Positions 40,748 through 47,807 of a DNA stretch of 53,437 nt are shown piece after piece. Source of the stretch: JBBSOW01 sp038259365 (lineage in GTDB: Bacteria > Actinomycetota > Actinomycetes > Propionibacteriales > Propionibacteriaceae); assembly GCA_038259365.1 (NCBI GenBank), contig JBBSOW010000009.1:1-53437 (forward strand), given 5' to 3'. The notes below the pieces were generated by a model. The model was not told the DNA's origin, made no database searches, and worked only from the letters and a program-made list of their open reading frames with translations. The position numbers and the translations under genes were made by a program. Each line of letters opens with the position of its first letter. The first letter of the stretch is position 1.

Positions 40748-41683
40748 ATGCAGAAACGTCTCTCACGGCTCATCGGCGGGCTCCTGCTCGCCATGTCGCT
40801 GGCCCTGACCCTCGTCGTCGTGCCGGCCCAGCCAGCGTCGGCGGCCAACAACAACCAGACCGGCTACCAGTTCTTCGTCAACAAGGGCCTGACCGGATAT
40901 CAGTCCGCCGGGGTCATCGGTAACCTAATCCAAGAATCGGGCGACCCCATCAACCCCAGGGCGGATCAGCCGGGCGGTCCGGGCAAGGGCATCGCCCAGT
41001 GGAGCGAGGGGGACCGCTGGGACAACCTGATCGCCTACGCGAACAGGCGCGGACAGAGCCGCTACTCACTCGACCTGCAGCTGAACTTCATCTGGTACGA
41101 GCTGACGACGAACTCCTACAACGGGCTCTCAGACCTACGTGCCGCGCGCAACGTCTCCGACGCGACGAGGGCCTTTCAAGACAAGTTCGAACGCTGCGGA
41201 CGGTGCAACTTCGCCAGTCGTCTCCGCTACGCGAACAACGTCTACGCCGCCTACGGCGGTGGAACTACCCCTTCGACGACCGAAACCAATCTGCCCACTC
41301 TGCGCTCGGGCAGCCGGGGGAGCGCCGTGCGCACGATGCAGTACGTGCTGCGCTCCAGGGGCTACAGCGTCAGCGCCGACGGGGTGTTCGGCCCCAAGAC
41401 CAAGAGCGCCGTGCAGCGTTTCCAAGGCTCGAAGCGGTTGACCAGGGACGGCATCGTGGGATCGAAGACCTGGAAGGCCCTGCTGCCCACGCTGAGAAAG
41501 GCAAGCACCGGCAACGCCGTCAAGGGGTTACAGCGCGAACTGAGAGCCGAGGGCTACAACATCGCCGTCGACGGACAGTTCGGCTCTAGGACCAGGTCGG
41601 CGGTGATCAGCTATCAAAAGAAGAAGAAGCTATCCGTCGACGGCGTCGTCGGTCGCGACACCTGGGGCAGCCTGATCGATTGA
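40748..41683 (+). CDS. Secreted cell-wall hydrolase: lysozyme-like domain with two peptidoglycan-binding domains
   Basis: 311-residue exported protein. A signal peptide (MQKRLSRLIGGLLLAMSLAL, then a cut after PASA near residue 33) is followed by a phage-tail-lysozyme-like domain (about 34-175): GYQSAGVIGNLIQESGDPIN and GKGIAQWSEGDRWDNLIAYA, with the presumed catalytic Glu in QESG. Two PG_binding_1 repeats follow (about 190-245 and 252-311), each with the DGxFGxxTxxAVxxFQ pattern (SADGVFGPKTKSAVQRFQ; AVDGQFGSRTRSAVISYQ). It likely cleaves or remodels peptidoglycan. The ATG at 40748 opens directly on the signal peptide. A strong hairpin follows the stop. Confidence 0.88.
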   Translation: MQKRLSRLIGGLLLAMSLALTLVVVPAQPASAANNNQTGYQFFVNKGLTGYQSAGVIGNLIQESGDPINPRADQPGGPGKGIAQWSEGDRWDNLIAYANRRGQSRYSLDLQLNFIWYELTTNSYNGLSDLRAARNVSDATRAFQDKFERCGRCNFASRLRYANNVYAAYGGGTTPSTTETNLPTLRSGSRGSAVRTMQYVLRSRGYSVSADGVFGPKTKSAVQRFQGSKRLTRDGIVGSKTWKALLPTLRKASTGNAVKGLQRELRAEGYNIAVDGQFGSRTRSAVISYQKKKKLSVDGVVGRDTWGSLID

Positions 41684-41714
41684 TGCGAACGAGGCAAGGA
41701 AGTAGCGGACGAGG

Positions 41715-41740
41715 GCCCCGCCGAGCGTTCTCGGCGGGGC
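41715..41740. terminator. Strong hairpin between the convergent cell-wall hydrolase and uppS genes
   Basis: GCCCCGCCGAG (41715-41725), loop CGTT, CTCGGCGGGGC (41730-41740): a perfect 11-bp stem. It lies between convergent stops and probably ends transcripts from both sides, although T tracts are absent. Confidence 0.75.
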
Positions 41741-41747
41741 TAAGCCG

Positions 41748-42554
41748 CTAGGCCGGGTTGTTCGGGATGGCTCCGCCGTAGCGTCGATCGCGGTGGCAGT
41801 AATGCTCGATGGCCTGCCAGAGGTCGCGCCGGTCGAAGTCGGGCCACAGCCGATCCAGGAACACCATTTCGGCGTACGCCGACTGCCACAGCAAGAAGTT
41901 GGACGTGCGCTGCTCGCCCGAGGAACGCACGAAAAGGTCGACGTCGGGGATGTCCGGCTCGTCGAGGAACTGACGGAAGCGCTCCTCGGTCAACCGCTTC
42001 GGATCCAGCTTGCCGGCCTTGGCGAGCTCGGCGATCTGACGCACGGCGTCCACGATCTCGGCGCGGCCGCCGTAATTGACGCAGAACTGCAAGGTCAACA
42101 CGTCGTTGTCCTTGGACTGTTCCTCGGCCTCCTCGAGTTCGCGGATCACCGAGCCCCACAGCCGCGGCCGTCGCCCCGCCCAGCGGACTTTAACGCCCAT
42201 GGCGTCGAGCTGATCGCGGCGCCGGTGGATGACGTCGCGGTTGAACCCCATCAGCCAACGCACCTCCTCGGGGGAGCGGCGCCAGTTCTCGGTGGAGAAC
42301 GCGTAGGCGGAGACGTAGGAGACCCCGATCTCGATGGCGCCCTCGATCACGTCGAACAGGGCGTCCTCGCCGCGGGCGTGCCCCTCGGTGCGGGCCAGCC
42401 CGCGTTGCTTGGCCCACCGCCCGTTGCCGTCCATGACGATCGCGACGTGTCGGGGCAACTCCTGGGGATCCAGCGCTGGGGGACGGGCGCCGCTGGGGTG
42501 TGGAACCGGCCCGCGCTTGGGCGGGCGTACGCGCTGGCGAGACGGTCGAGCCAT
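41748..42554 (-). CDS. uppS: Isoprenyl (undecaprenyl/decaprenyl) diphosphate synthase
   Basis: 268-residue cis-prenyltransferase that builds the lipid carrier for cell-wall synthesis. The signature HVAIVMDGNGRWAKQRG places the catalytic Asp at residue 42. SAYAFSTENWRRSPEEV, LTLQFCVNYGGRAEI and the C-terminal VDLFVRSSGEQRTSNFLLWQ with AYAEMVFLDRLWPDF are all present. A basic N-terminal extension of about 30 residues is common in actinobacterial forms. It starts 17 nt after the sialidase gene on the same strand, so the two may share a transcript. Confidence 0.95.
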   Translation of the reverse strand: MARPSRQRVRPPKRGPVPHPSGARPPALDPQELPRHVAIVMDGNGRWAKQRGLARTEGHARGEDALFDVIEGAIEIGVSYVSAYAFSTENWRRSPEEVRWLMGFNRDVIHRRRDQLDAMGVKVRWAGRRPRLWGSVIRELEEAEEQSKDNDVLTLQFCVNYGGRAEIVDAVRQIAELAKAGKLDPKRLTEERFRQFLDEPDIPDVDLFVRSSGEQRTSNFLLWQSAYAEMVFLDRLWPDFDRRDLWQAIEHYCHRDRRYGGAIPNNPA

Positions 42555-42571
42555 GCCGAAACCCTATCGCC

Positions 42572-44140
42572 CTACCCCCTCGGCCTCGCGGGTACAGGCC
42601 GAGCGAGCAGGGCAAGTGCGGGACCGGCCCGCAGTGGAACGGTCAGGGTGCCCAAGGCCCGTAACGCGGAGGAGTTCTCGCGGCGGGCCTCGAAGGCGAT
42701 GACCAGGGGATCGCCGGTCAGGTCGGCCAGCGTGATCGGCCGACGGATACCGAAGGCCACCGTTCGCTCGCTCGTCGTGGGCAGCTCGCAGTCTGCCGGT
42801 TGACCGTCCACGAGGAGGCGATCGCCGGGGGACCAATCGCCGAGGCGGGCGTCGAGCACCAAGGTGTCGCCCGGGGAGAGCGCGTCGCCGTCGCGGGTCG
42901 ACGGGCCTGCCCGAGAACGGATCCGCTGGACCCCGCCCGAGGTGGGGGCCGCCATCTTGTAGACCCCTGGGCCCCAGGAGGCGGCGTCGACGGCGGGGAC
43001 CTCGACGTCGTACGGAGACGGCTCCACCGCGGCGGGCTCGACGTGGCGCAGCGTGGCTTCGAAACCGGAGAACGACTCGGAACAGGCGCCTGCGGGCAGG
43101 AAGTCCGTCTCGTCGAGGAGGCTGCACATCAGGCTCCGCGTGCCTTCGGCCTCCCACAGCACGGCCAGGCCCGAGTCGGTCACCACCGCGGTGGAGTAGG
43201 CGGCCTCGGCGTCGGTGATGACAGCCCGTTGCGTCCAACTTCGACCGCCGTCGGGACTGAGGTCGAGCACCAGTCGCCGGCGCAGATCGGGATCGTCGAG
43301 GTGACTGGCCACGACGTGGACTCCCGCGTCATCGACCCAACTCACCAGGGAGCCGTTGCAGCCCGGATCGAGCAGGTCGGGAACGGGTTGTAGCCTCGAA
43401 AACGTCGCCCCACCGTCGACGGAGTGAGCGGCCAGGCGAGCGCCGACCGAGCGGGAATGCAACAACACCTCGCCGTCGGCGAGCTCGCACATCGTGGATT
43501 CGTTGGCGCCGGGCCCCAGTTCGTTCGAGAGCCGCCAGCTCGCCCCGCCGTCCTCGCTGCGGGCCACGACGAGATAGAACGAGGTTCCGCGCAGCAGCAA
43601 GAAACTCTGGAGGAGCCGACCGCGGTGGCGCCCCCGCGTCAGATGGATCCCACCGCCTGAGGAGGGAAACAGCCCGCTCACGGGCTCGAGCCGATCGTCG
43701 CGGTGGTCGAGTTGGCCCCGGAGTTCGGCCGTCTTGCGCTCCCACGTCCAGGTGTGCCCGTCGTCTGCGCTGACCCCGAGGTCGGTGTGCAGGACGTGGG
43801 GGTCGGCGTTGTCGGCGGCCGCGCCAGACTCGAAGAAGCCGGCGTAGGTGCTCGCCGCACACCACAGCAGCAGCCGCCCACCTTGGGAATCCACCAGCAG
43901 CGAAGCGTCGCCAAAGCCGTCGATCCCGGCGCCCGTTCGCAGTATTTCCACCGATCCCCAAGATCGTCCGCCATCGGTGGATCGCTGCGCGAGGAGGTCG
44001 ATCGGCGCCGGCAGATCGTCGATCCCGTGCCTGCCGTCGTGCACCGCCAACAGATCCCCTTCAGGGGTCAGCGCGAGGGCGGGGATCCGGTGCCGAGCCC
44101 ACCCGCCCGTGCCGTCCCTGGCGAGCAATGCGTGCTTCAT
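42572..44140 (-). CDS. Sialidase (exo-alpha-sialidase, GH33-like), no signal peptide
   Basis: 522-residue six-bladed propeller glycosidase. The first strand has the arginine of the RIP motif (RHRIPALALTPEGDLLAVHD, R18) and a nearby acidic HDGR. Five Asp boxes are visible: STDGGRSW (54-61), SADDGHTW (124-131), SEDGGASW (195-202), SVDGGATF (240-247) and SPDGGRSW (285-292). A C-terminal extension of about 150 residues looks beta-rich. The protein begins MKHALLARDGTGGW with no signal peptide, Tat motif or anchor, so it should be cytoplasmic. It follows the GntR regulator gene after 16 nt and faces the sialic acid transport operon. Related clan members with other glycan substrates remain possible. 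Confidence 0.83.
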   Translation of the reverse strand: MKHALLARDGTGGWARHRIPALALTPEGDLLAVHDGRHGIDDLPAPIDLLAQRSTDGGRSWGSVEILRTGAGIDGFGDASLLVDSQGGRLLLWCAASTYAGFFESGAAADNADPHVLHTDLGVSADDGHTWTWERKTAELRGQLDHRDDRLEPVSGLFPSSGGGIHLTRGRHRGRLLQSFLLLRGTSFYLVVARSEDGGASWRLSNELGPGANESTMCELADGEVLLHSRSVGARLAAHSVDGGATFSRLQPVPDLLDPGCNGSLVSWVDDAGVHVVASHLDDPDLRRRLVLDLSPDGGRSWTQRAVITDAEAAYSTAVVTDSGLAVLWEAEGTRSLMCSLLDETDFLPAGACSESFSGFEATLRHVEPAAVEPSPYDVEVPAVDAASWGPGVYKMAAPTSGGVQRIRSRAGPSTRDGDALSPGDTLVLDARLGDWSPGDRLLVDGQPADCELPTTSERTVAFGIRRPITLADLTGDPLVIAFEARRENSSALRALGTLTVPLRAGPALALLARPVPARPRG

Positions 44141-44156
44141 CGTTCGCCTGGCGCCA

Positions 44157-44978
44157 TCAGCTCATCGACTCGTTGGCGCGAACACGCTCGATCGAGCGCC
44201 GCAGCGGCTCGTAGTGCTGACCCACCGCGCGACGGTAGGCGTCGGCGTCTCCTGCTTCGAGGGCCTCCAGCATGTCGGCGTGGGCCGCCACCGTGTTGAC
44301 GATGTCGGCGGGCTGGGCGATCCCCAGCTGAGGGACGACGCTGGTGTGCACCTCCCACAGCGCCGCGACGAGTTGCTGAATCAGGCGATTGCCCAGGCCC
44401 CCCAACAACACGGTGTGAAAGGCGCAATCGGTTTCCATGAAGCTCTCGCCGTTATCCGCCAGCGTCTTCATGTCGGCCGCGAGCCGGTGTAGCTGCACGT
44501 GCCGAGCACCGGCGTACGCCGAAACGAGTTGATCGGTGAGCGCGATGTCGAGACTCTCCCGCAGCTCCACCACCTCGAGTAGGGTCGTGCACGCTCCGTC
44601 GTGGTTGAGCAGACTACGAAAGACCAGGCCATTGATCAGCGGTGACAGCGACAGCTGGCCCACGCTGGTGCCGCGCCCGTGTTGGACGTCGACGATGTCG
44701 AGCGAGACCAGCGTGCGGATGGCCTCGCGAACCGAGGAGCGGGAGACGCCGAGTTCGGTGCACAACTGATTTTCGGTCGGCAGGGTGTCTCCGGGCTGTA
44801 ACCCGCGCTCCAGGATGTAGCTCTTGATTGCTTCGACGGTGGAGAGCCCGCGCGCGTTCGCGGCGAGGGGGGCCAACGGTCGACGAACGATGTGCTTGTG
44901 GTCTGCGGCCTGCTCTCGGACCAGGTGCGGGCGTTCGGCCACCGGATCCTCGCCCCCCTTCACCTCGTCGTGACTCAT
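44157..44978 (-). CDS. GntR-family (FadR subfamily) transcriptional regulator
   Basis: 273-residue repressor-type protein. The N-terminal winged helix reads LQPGDTLPTENQLCTELGVS followed by RSSVREAIRTLVSLDIVDVQ and GRGTSVG. The C-terminal FCD effector domain contains the metal-ligand pattern ESLDIAL, DCAFHTVLL and NTVAAHADMLEALEAGDADA. The ATG at 44978 has AGAGGGA upstream. It is divergent from the transporter operon, and the palindrome at 45071-45084 is its probable site. Likely inducer is sialic acid or ManNAc-6-phosphate (inference from context, as for NanR). Confidence 0.87.
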   Translation of the reverse strand: MSHDEVKGGEDPVAERPHLVREQAADHKHIVRRPLAPLAANARGLSTVEAIKSYILERGLQPGDTLPTENQLCTELGVSRSSVREAIRTLVSLDIVDVQHGRGTSVGQLSLSPLINGLVFRSLLNHDGACTTLLEVVELRESLDIALTDQLVSAYAGARHVQLHRLAADMKTLADNGESFMETDCAFHTVLLGGLGNRLIQQLVAALWEVHTSVVPQLGIAQPADIVNTVAAHADMLEALEAGDADAYRRAVGQHYEPLRRSIERVRANESMS

Positions 44979-45021
44979 GGTCCCTCTTTTCGGCTCGTGG
45001 CGCACGGCTTTGACGAAGTGC

Positions 45022-45050
45022 TTGACCTTGACGCCGAAGGTCTTTATCGT
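45022..45050 (+). promoter_or_regulatory. Predicted promoter of the sialic acid operon
   Basis: TTGACC (45022-45027), 17-nt spacer, TATCGT (45045-45050). The expected transcription start, near 45057, lies about 14 nt before the operator palindrome. The GntR gene starts about 45 nt to the left on the other strand. Confidence 0.55.
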
Positions 45051-45070
45051 GCAGTGTAACGGGAAAAGAC

Positions 45071-45084
45071 ATCAGACGTCTGAT
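45071..45084. promoter_or_regulatory. Perfect palindrome ATCAGACGTCTGAT, probable GntR operator
   Basis: Fourteen-bp perfect palindrome, extendable to 20 bp with one mismatched pair (45068-45087). It lies just downstream of the predicted promoter and 24 nt before the binding-protein ATG. Bound repressor would block transcription of the transport operon and could also act on the divergent regulator-sialidase transcript. Confidence 0.7.
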
Positions 45085-45107
45085 ATCTGAGCAAAGGAGC
45101 TCGAGCA

Positions 45108-46727
45108 ATGACAGGTACGTTCACTACCCCGAGGTCTCGTCGAGACTTCTTCAAGCTCACCGGCGCGGTCGGCGCTGCCGCCGGGTTGGCGGCCACCATC
45201 GGGGCGTGCGCCCCCGACAGCACCACGAGCCCCGGCGGCGCCGGCTCGGTCGCGGGTGAGGCCAAGCCGGACGGCACGATCAAGGCCGCCATCTCCTACG
45301 AGCTCGGCACCAACGGCTACGACCCGATGACCACCACCTCGGCGCTCACGATTGCCGCGAACTGGCACACCATGGAGGGTCTGACCGAGATCGACCCCGC
45401 CTCCCAGGAGACCTACGCCGCGCTCGCCAAGGAGCTGCCTTCGGCCACCGGAAAGAGCGTCGACATTGCGCTTCGCGACGGGGCCGTCTTCCACGACGGC
45501 TCCACGGTGACCGCCGATGACGTCGTCTTTTCCTTCGAACGCGTGCTCGATCCCAAGAACAACTCGCTGTACTCCACGTTCATCCCCTTCATCGACTCGG
45601 TGAAGAAGAAGGACGACACCACGGTCACCATCAAGCTGAAGTACACCACCGGGCTGCTGGCGCCGCGGTTGTCGGTGGTCAAGATCGTGCCGAAGGGCGC
45701 GGTCGAAAAAGATCCCGACTCCTTCGACGCCAACCCCGTCGGCACGGCCGGCTACAAGATGACCGACAACGGCGCCTCCTCCAAGACGGTCAAGTTCGAG
45801 CGCTTCGAGGATTACACCGGGCCCAAGCCGGCCAAGGCCAAGACGATGGAGTGGGAGGTCATCCCCGACGCCTCCACGCGGACCAACGCCGTGCAGTCCA
45901 GGAGCGTGCAGGCCATCGATTCCGTGCCCTATCTCTCCATCGATCAGCTCAAGGCACAGACGACCGTGGAGTCGGTGCAGGGCTTCGGCCTGCTGTTCGC
46001 GATGTTCAACAACTCCAAGGACAACCCGTTCGCCAAGCTGGAGAACCGCCAGGGATTCTTTTATGCGATCGACATGGACAAGGTCATCGAGACCGGCCTT
46101 CTCGGCCAGGCCGAGGCGGCGACATCGTTCCTGCAAAAGCAGCATCCCGATTACCAAGAGGCGTCGACGGTCTACAGCCTCGACGCCGACAAGGCCAAGC
46201 AGCTGTTCGCCAAGACGGGGCTGAAGTCGTTTCGGATGCTGGTGACCGATCACGACTGGGTGAAGAAGGCCACCCCGATCATCCAGGAATCCCTGCAGGC
46301 CGTAGGGATCGACGTGCAGTTCGAGCAGAAGCAGTCCGCGGACGTCTACAACACCATCGACGGCAAGCCCGACGCCTTCGACGTCGTCATCGCTCCCGGC
46401 GACCCGTCGGTGTTCGGCAACGACCCCGACCTGTTGATGCGGTGGTTCTACTCCGGCGACATCTGGACCGACACGCGGATGCACTGGAAGGGCACCGACG
46501 CCTACAAGGAGGCACAGTCGCTGTTCTCCCAGAGCATCCAGGCCACGGACGAGACCAAGCAGACCGAGACGTGGGGCAAGATGTTCGACCTGCTCTCCGA
46601 CAACGTCCCCCTCTATCCGTTGTTCCATCGCAAGGTGCCCACCTCGTGGGACGCCAGCACCCTGATCGACTTCAAGCCCATCTCGTTGACCGGGCTGAGC
46701 TTCGTCGGAGTCGCCAGCACCCAATAA
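45108..46727 (+). CDS. Substrate-binding lipoprotein of an oligopeptide-class ABC importer (probable sialic acid/sialoside)
   Basis: 539-residue solute-binding protein of family 5 (DppA/OppA-like). The N-terminus has a twin-arginine signal (SRRDFFKLTG, R11-R12) and a lipobox ending at C34 (TIGAC), so it is exported and anchored outside the membrane. The fold motif FHDGSTVTADDVVFSFERVL is typical of the family. SatA-type sialic acid binding proteins belong to this class, and the downstream nan genes suggest the same use here; a sialylated oligosaccharide is also possible. GGAG lies 9 nt before the ATG. A strong intercistronic hairpin follows. Confidence 0.87.
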   Translation: MTGTFTTPRSRRDFFKLTGAVGAAAGLAATIGACAPDSTTSPGGAGSVAGEAKPDGTIKAAISYELGTNGYDPMTTTSALTIAANWHTMEGLTEIDPASQETYAALAKELPSATGKSVDIALRDGAVFHDGSTVTADDVVFSFERVLDPKNNSLYSTFIPFIDSVKKKDDTTVTIKLKYTTGLLAPRLSVVKIVPKGAVEKDPDSFDANPVGTAGYKMTDNGASSKTVKFERFEDYTGPKPAKAKTMEWEVIPDASTRTNAVQSRSVQAIDSVPYLSIDQLKAQTTVESVQGFGLLFAMFNNSKDNPFAKLENRQGFFYAIDMDKVIETGLLGQAEAATSFLQKQHPDYQEASTVYSLDADKAKQLFAKTGLKSFRMLVTDHDWVKKATPIIQESLQAVGIDVQFEQKQSADVYNTIDGKPDAFDVVIAPGDPSVFGNDPDLLMRWFYSGDIWTDTRMHWKGTDAYKEAQSLFSQSIQATDETKQTETWGKMFDLLSDNVPLYPLFHRKVPTSWDASTLIDFKPISLTGLSFVGVASTQ

Positions 46728-46746
46728 GACGCGGCAGGTGTGGCTA

Positions 46747-46783
46747 GGTGTTGCTCGCTCGCTCGCCGGCGGCGAGCAACACC
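46747..46783 (+). promoter_or_regulatory. Intercistronic stem-loop after the binding-protein gene
   Basis: GGTGTTGCTCGC (46747-46758) pairs perfectly with GCGAGCAACACC (46772-46783). Such 12-bp stems after the first gene of importer operons usually stabilise the upstream message and lower expression of the permease genes. No T tract follows, so full termination is unlikely. Confidence 0.75.
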
Positions 46784-46840
46784 CCATAGTTTCCACCCTC
46801 CTCAATCAGCACCGACCGTCAATCAAAGGAGATTCGGCTC

Positions 46841-47806
46841 GTGTCCAACCTGTTGCGGCTGATCGGCCGACGGCTGATCGCCTTCCCCATCATGGTTCTC
46901 GGTGTCACCCTGTTGGTCTTCGTGGTGATGTCGTTCTCGCCCGCCGATCCGGCGCGGTTGGCCCTCGGTGAATCGGCCTCCCTGGACGCCCTGGCGGCCT
47001 ACCGCGAGGCCAACGGCCTCAACGACCCGCTGTTCGTGCGTTACCTGCGTTTCCTGTGGGGGCTGCTGCATCTCGATCTCGGCACCACGAGCGGGAACGT
47101 CCCGGTAACCGAGACCGTGGCCAGGGCCTTTCCCATCACCTTGCAACTGACCTTCCTGGGCTTGGCGATCGCCATCGTGATCAGCCTCGTGCTCGGCGTG
47201 CTCGCCGCCCTCTTCCGCGATCGTTGGGTCGATCAACTGATCCGCGTGGTCTCCATCGCAGCCTTGGCCACGCCGTCGTTCTGGCTGGCGATCCTGCTGA
47301 TCCAGTGGCTCGGCACGGTCCCCGGGGCCTGGCAGCTCTTCCCCGCCTTGATCTTGAAGTGGGTCTCGATATTCGCCGACCCCGCCGTCTGGGCCAACAA
47401 CATCGCCCTGCCCGCCCTGGCGTTGGGTGTCCCGGTGGCGGGTTCGCTGATCCGCGTGGTGCGCACCGCGATGGTGGAGGAACTGGACCGCGATTACGTT
47501 CGCACCGCGATCGGTTCGGGCATCCCGTACTCGATCGTGGTGGCCCGCAACGTCTTGCGCAACGCCCTTATCACGCCGATCACGGTTCTCGGCCTGCGGG
47601 TGGGTTACCTGATGGGTGGCGCGGTCATCATCGAGATCATCTTCAACATCCAGGCCATGGGGCAGTTGATCTTGGACGGGGTGACGCGCAACGACGTCTT
47701 CCTCGTCCAGGGGGTCACCCTCACGGTCGCGATCGCGTTCATCATCGTCAACATCTTGGTGGATGTCCTCTACGTCCTCGTCAACCCTCGGATCAGGAGC
47801 ATCTGA
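46841..47806 (+). CDS. ABC importer permease, DppB type
   Basis: 321-residue membrane subunit. It begins LLRLIGRRLIAFPIMVLGVT, the typical DppB start, with six hydrophobic segments. The EAA-like loop is VRTAMVEELDRDYVRTAIGSG, and GAVIIEIIFNIQAMGQLIL is the conserved last segment region. GTG start with AAAGGAGA 8-9 nt upstream. The next gene starts 1 nt after its stop. It belongs to the sialic acid transport operon. Confidence 0.92.
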   Translation: MSNLLRLIGRRLIAFPIMVLGVTLLVFVVMSFSPADPARLALGESASLDALAAYREANGLNDPLFVRYLRFLWGLLHLDLGTTSGNVPVTETVARAFPITLQLTFLGLAIAIVISLVLGVLAALFRDRWVDQLIRVVSIAALATPSFWLAILLIQWLGTVPGAWQLFPALILKWVSIFADPAVWANNIALPALALGVPVAGSLIRVVRTAMVEELDRDYVRTAIGSGIPYSIVVARNVLRNALITPITVLGLRVGYLMGGAVIIEIIFNIQAMGQLILDGVTRNDVFLVQGVTLTVAIAFIIVNILVDVLYVLVNPRIRSI

Positions 47807-47807
47807 C

